A DNA stretch of 64,000 nucleotides from Ctenosaura bakeri. Its lineage: Eukaryota; Chordata; Lepidosauria; Squamata; Iguanidae. The notes under the pieces are model-generated. The model had not been told where the DNA came from. It was given only the letters and a program-made list of their open reading frames with translations, and did not search any database. Made by a program: the position numbers and the translations under genes. The stretch is from contig CAOLHI010001478.1 of the NCBI GenBank assembly GCA_948474755.1, positions 310,001 to 374,000 of the forward strand, written 5' to 3'. Positions 12,601 to 26,000 of the stretch are shown here, in pieces. Every line of letters starts with the position of its first letter. Position 1 is the first letter of the stretch.

Positions 12601-15600
12601 CATACTCTTTTCTTTTTCTTACTTTTTTCTTTTTTACAACTAAAGCTGTAGTCCCTTTTCCAAGAATACATTCCATGGGCCATGGATTGATCTGAAATTG
12701 TCAGCTCTCCAAAATTGTTTTTGATGCTGCAGTCTGAAAGGAGTATATCTGATTTCAGATTCCCTTTCCAAGCCTTGTTCAGTGACCTTTGTGGTTTCTA
12801 TAGTCCCTTTCCTCTGATTTTAAAAAAGAATGTGTGTTGGATGTGTGTTGGTGGTGGGGAGAAATAGTTGTGTCTCAGTAATCACAGTTACAAAATGTGT
12901 TTCCTTTCCAACGACCAGACAGAAAACAAGGTACAATGCAATGCAATGCAAGATACTTTAATACCCCTCCTTTAATAATAGGCACAGCATTAAGCAGTAT
13001 TCACCTCTTTGCCTTCTCCCCGTGAAAGTGAATCAATTCCTGACTTATACACCAGAGACTCTGTGGAATTACCTGCCTGCTTTCTCTCTTCACCATTCCA
13101 GTGATGGAGAGTTTGTGGATTCTACCTGGACAAACCAGATACGTTGTTACAGACTGCCAAATCTGCTGAAGAAGATTCTAGCTTTCATCTTAACACCTTT
13201 GGTGAGTTGCATTGGCACATAACAAATTCAGAGAGAGACATTCTCCACTTATAACATGATGCTCTTCTGAAGGCAGTAGGAATTGTCTCCACATTTTGGT
13301 CACAACTTAAATATAGTTCACAACAAATAAGCATAGAATAACATAATACTGCTACATTTACACATTTTGCTTTTACACTTACATATTGGTGGCAACCAGA
13401 GCTTGCAAAAGTTGTTTCTTTGGATCATTACTCCTTGACCATGTACCCACGTTTGCTGAGGAATTGTGGAAGTTATAGTCCCCTCCCCCCAAAAAAAGAG
13501 AGAAACTTCTTTTGCAAGCTCTGAGATATCCAAGTTAGTTTGCCTTGGCTGCAAGGGCTAAAATGTGCTTGCTGGTGCTGTGTTTCTTCAGGTCATTTCT
13601 GACTCATGTTGACCCTAAGGCAAACTTATTATGGATTTTTCTTGGCAAGATGTGTTCAGAGGGGGTTTGCCATTGCCTTCCTCTGACCTGGAGAAAATGT
13701 GATTTGCCCAAGGTCACCTAGTGGGTTTTCATGACTGAGTGCTGATTCAAACACTTGTCGCCTAGATTCTTTGTCCAGTTCTCAAAACGCTACGCCACAG
13801 TAGTTCTCAAACAATTGGTAAAAAAGATGCACAAATTTGTTTTAATCAATATAGGAAATGCATGCAAATGTTAATGGTAGAAAAATGTGAACTCAACAGA
13901 ATTGAGACTGAGAGTCCTTCCTCATCCCTCATAAGTCTTTTCAAATGGATAGGTGTTTTGGCTGCAGTAGACCAAAGGTCTATTTCTTTGTAATGTTCAT
14001 CTTGTATTTCATTACCTGGGCAGGGTGGTATTTAGACTATAGGGGTCTGCATGCAGGCTGCAACTCTTTTCTAAGCCCCACTTTTAGGGTCTACCCTGAA
14101 TGGGATTCCCACTGTCTGACTGGACATAAAGTAGGTTTCCTTCCCAGAGGAAAAGGAGGAGTAGAAAAACAGCCTACATTGCCAGCTGATGTTACAGTCG
14201 CATAGGGACTGGGGAGCGATGGGGTGGTTTGCCCCTGGCGGCAATGTTTTTGGGGTATCATGGCTTGTAGCCACACCCTGTGTACTGTGGCCCTGCCTCC
14301 ACATGCCATGGTCATGCTCCCAGACACCACGGCCATGCCCCCACGCATCGTGGCCCTGCCTTGTGCACTGTGGCCCCACCCCCTCCCACCCCCACCTCCA
14401 TGCACTCCAAGCTCCACTGCTTTGGTGTTAGCAAGCACCGTATGAGCCACGATTAATTTGGGGTCAGCCAGCACTTAGAAGTGCATGCTGAAAATTGCTT
14501 CATACCTCTTTTCTTTCCTTCATGTGGGAAAGAAGGAGAAACAGCAAAGCTTAGAAGGGAAACTAGGTGCAAAGGAGTCATATTAACTGAGACAAACAAC
14601 ACAGTGATTCTTGACTACCTTCTTGTAGAAAAAGATCAGGGGAATATGACCTTTTTCACTGAGAGATTGTAGGCCAGTGCCAGGGAGTACATCTTAGGAA
14701 TTCTTGGCAGCCCTTGCATGATAACTCACAAATATAGCTGGATAGCTGAAGGACTTCTGTGAGGTGACTCTTATTTGAAGCCTAGAAACTCAGGCCAGGC
14801 ATGGGAGGACTGGTCAAATTAGGCATTTTTCTGCCTCAGTCCTACTCTCTCTGTTGAGTTACGATCCTTATACTCCAAGACTTGATTTTGATCTGAAGAG
14901 GTAAATTGGTATAAGTTCATGAACAGACAGAAATTTGATAAAGTAGTGCAGAGATGAGGCAGTGTTTGTGTACATGTGTATTTAACAAACAAGCTTTAAA
15001 AAGTTACTTTTTGGCTACAGTTTCCAGAATCCTCCATTGAGAAGACTGTTGGAGTTGTCCAAAAAAGTAACTTTTCCAACTCTATTGATGAGCCACAGAT
15101 TTAAGTCTGCAGTCCTGTACACATTTAAGCTAGTAAACAAGTTCACTTGAACTTAGTGTTGCTTACAGCTGAGTAAACATGAATAGAATTGGCTTGTAGA
15201 TAGATAGAAGGTGATGGAGTTAGTGCTAGCCCAATTTTTTTCAAGATGCAGTGCAGAAAACAAACAAATAAAATTTATTTTGATATTTATGCCCAGTGCT
15301 CCAAAAATGCCTATCTAGATTCTTTAGCTGCCAAGAATAAACCTACAGGCTTTACTGTAGTGTCCTTGGAAATGTGCTGAAGCCTTTGTTGTGCATCTGA
15401 AAATGAGATTGCTTACACGTACTCTAACTGCACATTCTTAGAGGAAGCTTATGACTTGCTATTTGCATTGATTGCTATTGCTATATTTAAATCAGAAAGT
15501 GGCTCTGGATCTTTAGAGAAAATCATGTTTCATTTTCTTCCAAGCCACAGCTGAATCATAATGGAAACTGGTATATTTGATTGTTTTTCCTTGTATTCTG

Positions 15601-17396
15601 TCTCAGAATGACTGTTTCATTTAGAGGTCTGTCGCCTCCGTCTATCTTGTAAACTGAAATCAAGTTCTAGCTGCCTTCCTTATAAAGCGGAATAACCAAG
15701 GTGGAAAATCATAATCTAAGAATAATGATCTTGATACAGCTGGTCTCAGGTTTTCATATGCTGCTTTTTTGATGATCCCATTCTCTAAAAAATGATGGGG
15801 CTGAAAACAAAGTGGAAAAACAGAAAACGCAGCATTGCCACAATTCTTGCTGTTTTTCTCTGATAGATTTTTAGGCTTGAGGATTTGTTCCTGGGTCCCC
15901 CAATATGTCTTGAGGTCACAAAATCTGTGTTTTATCATGAGCGGACACAGTTAGCAACTAACTAACTGAACAACCAACCCCAGGGACATTCCAACTATGG
16001 TTGGAAGTGATGAAATTTTATTCATTTCATTGGGAAAACTGAGTAAATTTGGTGGTGTTTTTTTTTTTTTGGAAATCAGACCGAATGATATAACCTGGGT
16101 TGAAGCTCATCAGTTTAAGTGGCTGTCTATGCATTTCACAGGATATGATCAAATCAGACATTAGAAATGTCTGTTATGATTAAGCTTTTTACCTTCAAAG
16201 ATAAAAATGACAGAGAGGATATGAAAGAATGTCCCAGTTGAGACGTTTTGAGCGAGCCTGAGGCAGAAGACAAGATGAAAATCTACACAGCCTGCATTCA
16301 TCATATATGCATTCCTCATACATAACTGGACTGGCAATCAGATCTTACTTTCATAAACCACACCTGGGGGAAACATCAAGGGAGTTTAAGGGATGTAGGG
16401 CAAGCTGTGTGTGGCTCTGCCCTCCAAGAGCTCACTGTTACTCATTCATTGTTCTGCCCAATAGTCACTTGCCAACTATCCAGATAACTGGTGCAGTGCA
16501 GCAGCAATCGTACCATGTCATTTGAAACCAAAAGACTTATCCATAAGGCATAAGGGATGAAGAAGGACTCTCAGATTCAATTCTGTCATGTTTCTTTGCA
16601 AATGCGTCCCTGCCTCAACTTTTATTCATTTCTTTTCCTACTGTTGACATTTTTGTATGCATTTTCCCTGATGGCAATGATGATGATGATGATGATGATG
16701 ATCTTTATTTATATCTGGCTTTTTTCATTATAAGGGCTTGTGGATTGCAAGGATTAAAGCAGATTTGCACATCTTTTTCCCTGTGTGGTGTAGTGGTTTG
16801 AATGCTGGACTAGGAATCTGGAAGACAAGGGCTCAGATCCTCACTCAGCTGTGGAAATCCACAGAGTGACTCTAGGCAAGTGACACTCTCTCAGCTTCAG
16901 AGGGAAGCAAAGGCAAATTTCCTCTGAATAACCCCCTTGCCGAGAAAACCCCATGATAGGTTTGCCTTGGGGTTGTGATACATTGGAAATGACTTGAGGG
17001 CATACAACAACAACAACAAACACATTGTAGCCTTTTACATTTTCTATTTAAAAATGCATACATGGTTTTGAGTGAATTTTATTTCTGATCAATGCAATGC
17101 AAGCCTCAAAAATGTCCAAGAAGTAGTGTGCTTTTTCTTACAACAAGTCTTAGGAGATGTAAAATTGGAGAGGGATAGGAACTGACCTTTGAGGTTCTCT
17201 GCTAGCAAGCATATATTCCCCATGTGTGCTTCCCATCAGTCCCCATTTTCAAAATAAATTCATAATCAGATTCCGGTAAAAAGTGCATCTCAGTTGAATG
17301 ATCTACCTATCGGCCATATCTGAGACCCCATCTGAATGGGGTCATGGGAAATTATGGAGTGCAAATAACAGTTCAGATAAACATTTGAAGATGTAA

Positions 17397-17433
<37 letters not shown>

Positions 17434-20014
17434 CGCATGGCTGACAGAGAAAGAGATGTATTCATTCATAGTATTTGTCTTCAAAGTGGTTTACAACTAA
17501 ATTCATATAAAGTTATGCTATATATTTATATACATTGAGGTATGTGGTCTGAAATATGTAGTCTGTTCTTGCTTATGGCTAGGATCTTCCCTCCTGGGAA
17601 GGGATAGAAGGAGATGCAGATAAAATCCATGGATATACTTAAGCAGTACATGTACATAGCCGGGGCCCCTTCATATTATGCAACTATAGCATCATGATTC
17701 CTCTTTAATAGCCATGATGGTGTATGTAATCTTGGCATTTGCACTTTAGGGAGGGATACTTAGATTAGTCATCAAGACTGCTCTAGTGCCTCACCAAATT
17801 GCAAACCCCAGCATTCCATAGGAGGCAGCCATGGTGGTTAAAGGAAAATCATAGTGTTGTAACTGTACTGTGTGAAAGAGCTCCTGGACATAGATGACAA
17901 TAGAAGGTGACACATTCCTCTTCCAGACTGAGCTCTTCAGACTTGGTCTTGGCACAATTCAACTGAAATCAGCTTTCATCAGTATATTTTAGGAGTGGCC
18001 AGTGGATCTCCCATAGAGGGCAGCAAGTCCAATTTTGATATTCTGCTGCTCCAAGTTGAGCAGGAGCTCACCTCCAGCTGGACTCTACCCCTCCAAAGGA
18101 TCAGCACTGGGAGAGCTCCCTTTCTACTTGGAGAAGCTGTGAGAGAAGCAATAGGACAATCAAAAGTGGTTAATCCACAGTGGCACATCCACTCGCAATC
18201 TCTATATGTTTCAACTGAGTTATGACTTCCCATCAGTAGGCAATGGGATTCTTAATGCAATGCTTTGTTTCAGTATCCAAGAGTCTCCCGACATATGCAT
18301 GCCCTTCTTGGAACAGGGTAAGACAATTTTATATATGTATAATGACTTACAATGTTGATTCAACTGTGTTTATATCCTGCCTTCCTAAGAATCTCAGGTG
18401 TATGACAGCAATGTCAAATTAAGGTGACTGAAACTTGCTCTAGTATAGGACAGTATAGGACAGCCTATGCCACAGTCCATCTTTTTGTTGCTACAGTGCC
18501 ATAAGGGATAACACTTGGTCAAGATTTAAGAGATGCAGTGTAACTTTTACACTCATGGATTTGTGCCTCCATTATACTATACCACCTCATTGCGGAATTG
18601 TGATACTGCACAACCAAATATGCATTTGGCATGGATGCCTAATGCTCAGTGATGCTTAATCGTGCAATGAGCATGCAATGCACATTTGCATCCAATGGCA
18701 CCACACACTTCACCTTTTCAACCATATGAATATGCAGATTATACATCAGCCAAAAAGGTACAACCACTTGTGAAATTAACATACACTTACATGCATAAGA
18801 TGCCAACTAGATGTCAGCCCTCTTTTCGGTTGTTTTATAACCACGGTACATAAAGTAAAAGACCTTTTATGTTAAGTTCCATCCATTTGGGGGCAGCAGC
18901 ACACACAGTCACAGATAATACAGGGTATCTGAAAATTTTCAGGCACCCTGTACGTTCTGTATATAAAGCTGAAAGCAAGAAAATGTGCAATTCTCTTTAA
19001 CCAGACTGGGAGCATAAGGATATCTTAATTTAATAAGGATTTCACAGATGTGAGGCTGTATAGGGGACAGTGAACATGTGAACATGGTTACCTGGTCACC
19101 ATAGTTGTGACACGAGGACAGGTTGCATTTCATTGTTAATGTCTATCTTGTTGTGAGACAAACAGGGATATGAAAATTTAAATAGGATTGTAAGAACAGC
19201 TGCCTGGATGTTTTGAATAAGCACACAGCAGTATTAACGGTTTGTGATGAACTGTTATTAGTGAATGATGAAGACCTCAGAAAAAACTTTGTTTGACATC
19301 TTATAAAGATATTTTCAAATGGTTGTATTTATTTACACTCAACATGTAACTTTATTTTTGTGGAAGTGTTTAAAAAATAGATATACCAATATGGGTAGCT
19401 TTGATTAATTTTCTTTGATTCTTTTTTGTTTGTTTTTGTAGAATCATTAATGTTAATTTATATGTATTTTGCCAATTTCCTAGGTCGGTGAAAAACCTCT
19501 GGAAGAACAATGCTGACCGGATGGTAATTTTGTTTTCTTAATATTATTATGTTGTTGTTTTGTGCCTTCAAGTCATTTCTGACTAAACAAAGAAAAATAA
19601 CCAAGATTTCCGTTTTCACTAAGCAACTTCTCTCTAGCGAGAAACCTGTGGATAAAAGGCTGTGGACTGGGGGCTGAAAGGAACAGTGTGCATATATAAC
19701 TAGTCTTCTTATTTTGCTATTTCTGAACCGAGAACACACAAAGAATTATTAGGCAAGTATGTGTGACTTAATTTGGAATATATGGGTGTTGAGTACTTTC
19801 ACCCAGTCTAGGACTTCAACTGCAGCATCAGCCATAACAGTCTACAATTATAATTCTTCAAGTGAGTTGTAAATTAGCACACAACTGAGGATCCCATGGT
19901 GCATTGTAGTGGACATCAGGAGACAGAGGTCAGATTGTACTGTGAGATGGTAGATAACAAAGTAGAAGAGAGAAAGCTTCAAGATGTATGAAAAAATAGG
20001 TTCTAGCAAAATAA

Positions 20015-20053
<39 letters not shown>

Positions 20054-23000
20054 ATAGCTAGCTAGCTAGCTAGCTAGCTAGCTAGCTAGCCCAACACTTT
20101 TTGGGCAGGAAGCATATGTTCTTTCAGGAGCTGTTAAAAAGTGGGACCATAAACAGATATTAGTAGTTATAAACATGACATAAATTAAATTGATGCAATA
20201 GTTACATGTGAACATATGTCTCATATTGGTAGGGGAGACAAAACCATATTTATACATCCCAAGATTAAGGCCATTTCCACACTAGACTGTTCTGCACTAG
20301 AATCTTGAGGCCCTTCCCTAAACTGCAAACCCAAGGATTCCATAAGATGTTGAAAGTGGAACAATAGCACTTTAACAGTCTAGTGTGGAAATGGCCTTAG
20401 TCTATCTTTTACATTCGGTTCCATTGGATGTGCCCAGCTCCTTTTGCTTTCAGATGGTAGGCATCCACTATTCAGACTGCAGTGGAAGCTGCAACTCAGT
20501 TTCATTAGTGCAGTCGCCTATCACAGTCAGTGCAGTAGGCACATGTAGTTGCCTTATGCTGAGTCAGAGCATAGGTGCTGCCTGTAGGGAAAATGTTGCC
20601 CTCCAGATGTTGTTGGAATGCAGCTCCCATAAATTGTAGCCAGGATAATGAGTGGTGGGAGATGATAGGAGCTGCAATAATAACTGGACTGCTGCATGTT
20701 CTTGTCCCTGATTACACTGAATGGGAGTGCTCTCCAAGGTTTCAGAGTAGAGTCTTTCCTAGCTTTTATCTAATGATGCCAAAGACTGAACTGGGCATTG
20801 ATGATGATCTGCATGCCTATCATGTTCTGATCTGCAGTTTAGTCCTTGGTCTGACACAGATTCAGGACCTTGAAATTTGCCTGCCTCCTCTGGAGCAGTT
20901 GCTTGATGTATGTGGCATTTGTGCTGTTTCCAGTAATACAACGGTGGGCATCTTTATAGCCATTTAATCTTGTCTGATTTCTTTTTCCCTCTGTGGTCTT
21001 TTTACTACTTCAAACTATCGTAGGATTAATTTAGTCTAGCCCTTGCCTTCATTGTATCCTTTTTCTGAGCATGTGCAAAGTTGCTGAACAAGCAGAGATA
21101 AGCACATTGCTTAAATAATGTTACTGCATTTGTTTGTCTTAACCCTGAAACTAATTGACAAGACACATTTACCATTATTAGTCATCCTTTTTTTATGTTT
21201 TTTATGTTTTTATGTTTTTTATGTTTTATGTTATAAACTCCAGACACCAATTAGTTTCTGGGCAAAGTACAAAGTGTTGATTATTACCTTTAAAGCCCTA
21301 CATGGTTTGGGTCCAAGTTATCTGCAGGACTGCATCTTCCTATACAATCCACACCATACACTGAGATCCTCTAGGGGTCATTTACTTAAACCGGCTGGGA
21401 CTAGGCTGTTGCTAGGACGTAACTTGCTTGTTTCCCCAAAACTATCTCCCAGAGGGGTTAAGAGAGCAAGGTTTTGAGTTTGCTGTGTGTGTGTGTGTGT
21501 TTGTCAGAGGTTTAGTTGAAGAAAAGACATCATTGGCTGAGAAAGAGGTGGTAAGAATGGTGAGAAAGAAAGCGGAAACTGTGGTAAGTCCATGAATTTA
21601 GGAAAGGCTTAAATATCTTAATGGTACCTGATTCTGTCTGATGTTGAAACTACGCAGGGTCAGTCCTGGTTAGTACTTGTATGAAGATCAATAATGAATA
21701 CAAGGTGCTGTAGCTTATACTTCAGATGAACAAACTGGCAAAATCACTTCTGAGTATTCCCTGCCCAAGAAAACCCTATGAGATCACCATAAATTGACAG
21801 GCAACTTGAAAGCTCATACATACCCAGACACACACACACTGTTATCTTTCAGCCTCTCTGTATCTGGCAATCACACAGCTCACAGCTTTGTGGTGTCTTT
21901 AGAAATGAACACACTCTTGAGTATTAACTTAGGCTTTTCTCCATTGTCAGGAAGACTAGAAACCTATTGGGTTTCTTTGGTTTTCTGCAGATCTGTACCT
22001 AAAACATGAAAATCTTCACATATTTCTTCCTTTGGAGTTAATATTAAGTAGTTAGTGGCCTAAAATGGTGGTACATAATAGCTATTGTCTTATCTTTCTT
22101 CCCAGGCTTACCGCGATGAATTCATTGCAGAATGGAGGAAGCTCAAGTTGGATGTTATGCTTTGTCCTGCTTTGGGACCAGCCTTTAACCTTGGATATGC
22201 TGGCAAGCTATTTGGTATTGATAACTGATGATCTCACCTGCACTGATTTGCTTATTTGAAGTTGAGTTCTTGGGTTGTTCCAAACAGGGTTGAATGGTGC
22301 AAATATGAAATCTCAGTCTTTCAAGGTGGGGCTTCATGCTCTGGTTCTTCTTTCTTAAATTCTGCCAGTACCCTTCTAGTCATCCTTGGCTCATGGACTG
22401 AAGGAAGCTCTCAAACTGATAGGTGTTTATTTGGAAGAAAGGCAGTGCCAGCTGAATACCCAGACTCGACAGTATAATGTTCAGTTAGTTTTGAAATTTA
22501 TATCCAAAGAAATAACTTTCCTGAGCTTTTCATGCAGCATAAATCCACCAGTCTTGCATATGAAAGAAAATTCCTTTGGGTGATCAAAATTTGCAGTCAG
22601 ACTCTGGATTCCTATTAACAACTTTATTAAGGTAAAAGGGGTTAATAATGTTTTCTGCTTAAATAACCTTGCCTTAGGCAAGCTTACAGAGAAACTAGCA
22701 AACATGTGTACAAACCACAAGAGTTCATCTACTACCCATCACTCACTGACAGACAGAATGAAGAGAAACAGTCCCATCTTTACTTCTATGCTCGAGAGAG
22801 GAGGGCTGGCTGCAGGGTGAGAGAAGTTGATCAGTTCGGCCTAGTATCTTTTGGAGCATAGCTAAGAAACTTGCTGGTTCATCATATGTGCAGGAGGTTG
22901 TTAGGCATTAGTCCTTTCAGGCAGCAACAACCCAGAGATGAAAGGGAAAAAAAAGGGATGAAGAGTTTTGATGGATAGGATATACTGGCAGTAAAGGTGC

Positions 23001-26000
23001 TTCATAATGTGTATGAGAATGAAGTTTTCCTCCATGTGGCAGAAGGAAGACTATAGAGATTCTAGATCACGGAGGCCAAAGACTCTGTATGTATGTTGTG
23101 TGTGTGGCTCTGCAGTTGGTTACTCTGAAGTGCTGATATGTGGAGGATCCTTATTTGGGTGACATGCATGTTCATGAGATATGACCATTGTTAATCCCAG
23201 TCTTTGTGATCCAAATGTCCACAAATGTTTATGTTATTGCAAGGCAACAACACAGCTAGAGTAAGGCACTGTTATGGCAATGCAGTTGTTCACTCACTTG
23301 CATTGTGTCACATAATATTGACCGTGGCTTCTTCTGCTGTTTTGTCAGATTAGTGATTGGAGATAAGGCAATATTCAAATATTAAATACTGTACATAGCA
23401 AGAGTTGTTGGATGGGACTGAGGTGTGTTTTGCAGATGGGAAAGTTGTAGCACTGGAACTTCCTCCTGGGCAGACTTCCACAGAATTGAGCTTGTGCTTG
23501 GTGAAAAAAACCCCAGCCAAATTGATGAGGGTCTTCCCCACATTGCTTTGTACCCCCACCTATTCTGTCTGTGGCCCTCCCCATGCCCTTAGTTCCACTC
23601 TCACTTGAATATGTTATCCCCAGAACTGTCCTAAATTGGAACATGGCTCCAGATTGAAAAGTGTTCCCCACCTCCAGATTATACCAATAGAAAAGGATGG
23701 CTTAACCAAAGAGGAAACAGTTAGATCAACAGGCTAGCCCTGTCCAGAACAAAGCATGGTGTGAAGGTGCCATGCATTGTCAGTGAAGCTGTAGCTGCAC
23801 TGCAGTGACATCTTCTAGGCTACTGCTGGCTCTTTTCCAGCTACCCTCCCAAACTCTTCTTGTCTTCCACACCTATCTTGGTTAGATAAATATTTTTAAT
23901 TTGATCTATTTCTTAGAACCCTCCAGTTTGTGGTGGTGATGGTAGTGATAATAATCACAAAATCAGGGCAGCAAAACTGTGTGAACTGGGCCTTGTTTCC
24001 TTTTATAAACTCGAAGGCAATGCATTTCTCACAGTTTTGATCTGCTGTGCTATGTTTTGGACTGAGATTTGAGAGATCTGGGTTCCGGTCCCCACTGAGC
24101 CATGAAACTCAATAGGTGACCTGGGCATGTCAGAAGTGCTTCCACTGTGGCCCTTTTCGCATTGAGGCTTCTCACGCGAGCGGCGGAGGGCGGCTCGCGC
24201 GAGAAGGCTCCTCCGGGAGGCTGCCGTTTCCCCACTCCTTCCTTCTGCAGGCGAAAGAACTAGGGGGAAGCGGCAGCCTCGCATGAGCCGCCCTCCCCCC
24301 GGGCGAAGCAGGAGGTTGTCGCGTCCGTCCCCCCCGCGCGCACAAGAAAGGAGGCTGTCGCATCCGTCCCCCCCGTGCGCGCGAGAAAGGAGGCTGTCGC
24401 GTCCGTCCCCCCCGCGCGCGTGAGAAAGGAGGCTGTCGCGTCTGTCCCCCCCGCGCGCGTGAGAAAGGAGGCTGTCGCATCCGTCGTGCTAGCGTCCCGC
24501 CCCGCCCCTTCCTTCCGCAGGGGCAGAGGGAAGGAAGCGCGACCTGGCTGCCTCCCCGACGCTCCGCACAGGAGGTAAGTGCGCGTGGGCGCCGGGAGCA
24601 TTGTGCGAGCGCGGGTGATTTTCGTTTTGAGGCGAAAATAAAAAAACCCGCGATCGCGCCGCTGCGGCCCCGTGAGCACGGCGGAAGTGGGAGTGAGTCA
24701 TGCAGAGCGACGCTCCCACTCCCGCGAGGCTCACGGGGCTGTTGCGCGACAGAAAGCCCGTGCGAAAAGGGCCTGTATCTTCCTGCATGGCAGAAAGTTG
24801 GACTAGATGGCTTCTCAATACCTTCCAACTCTGTGATTCTAAATTCCTGTCTTTTAGTCTGACCAACCTTTCCGGGTAATGATAAATTTGAATGGGGGAA
24901 GAGTCATACATAGGCCCTTTCTGCACCAGGCAATTAGAACGGGGCAGTGTGTCCTCTCATGGAGGTTGTCTGTACCTTGGAGCAGACTAGGAGCAGACTA
25001 CTTACCGGAGATCTGCACCTCAGTCCACTCCAAAACGACCCTAAGTGGTCCTCCAGTGTGCTTTTGAAGGACTGGAAAAAACAGGTCTTTATTTTCCTGG
25101 AACGCGCCATTGTGTTCCTTCTCCCTTGTGCAGATTTGCAGGCTCACACCAATGCGAACCTGCGATCTGCGGAGGGTGGGCTTTAGGCATGGTGAGCTTC
25201 AGTGGTTGGTTGGGACCCACGACCAGCTGGAAGCTGCCATTTTGGAAGCTGGAAGCCGCCATTTTGGAAGCCAGAAGCCGCCATTTTGGAAGCTGGAGCA
25301 GTGCAGATCTACAGACCTCGCACTGCTCTGATTCGCTCTGGACCAAGGAGGGGGCCTGTGGAAGGCCTTCAGGGACAATCCGCATTGCTTCAGACCCCAG
25401 AAGAAACGGTAGGTAATGGCATGGAGCGATTCCCTCGCCTCATGCGGAAAGGGCCATACCGTCTTTATCTCATTAGAAGATGCAGCAAACCCAGCAAATA
25501 AATAATACTGTGGTTTGGCAGGTTCTCCAGTTCCTGAACTGGTTGTTCCTACAGGCAAGCATCTTATGTGGTATGAAAATATTCTCATTGTCCTGTGTGT
25601 ATGGTTTTAAAAAAAAAATCTGCAGGTTCTGATCGGATCTCTTCCTTAGCAGCAACATGAATGAATGAAGCCAAACTAGAAATTCCTATTGATATCCTCT
25701 ATTCCTAATGATATTCTTATTCCAAAATATTCCTATCATAACTAACGATGTAGTTTTTAATCAGTGGAGAAGAGATGTTTCCAAATTTATATGGAATGGC
25801 AGGAAGCCTCAAATAAAGTGGAGTAGCTTGAAGGATATAAAGGAAAGAGGAGATTTAGGAGCATAAGACTTGAAATTGTATTATCATGTGAGTTGTATTG
25901 ATTGGGTGAATACTTGGATTAATTTGGAAGATGAAAGGCTATTAACTTTAGAAGGGGCAGATTTGCCCTTTGGATGGCACTTATACCTTTGGTATGAGAA

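Noticed and set aside
13945..14474. Several overlapping frames near 14 kb
   Set aside because: They come from degenerate tandem-like ATGCC/GGCC units in the intron; no conserved domain.
16781..16860. tRNA gene
   Set aside because: tRNA-like 5' part of a SINE; no closed cloverleaf and the SINE body continues.
20012..20090. CRISPR-like or other spaced repeat
   Set aside because: Simple AAAT/TAGC microsatellite with no spacers.
21618..21740. 5S rRNA gene
   Set aside because: Only part of the 5S sequence with many changes, joined to a Bov-B-like tail; it is a SINE.
24172..24828. 218-codon minus-strand frame with repeated [10 protein letters not shown] motifs
   Set aside because: It is the 39-bp tandem array of a CpG-rich MITE read in frame; sibling frames exist on both strands and in the 27027 copy, with no protein family match.
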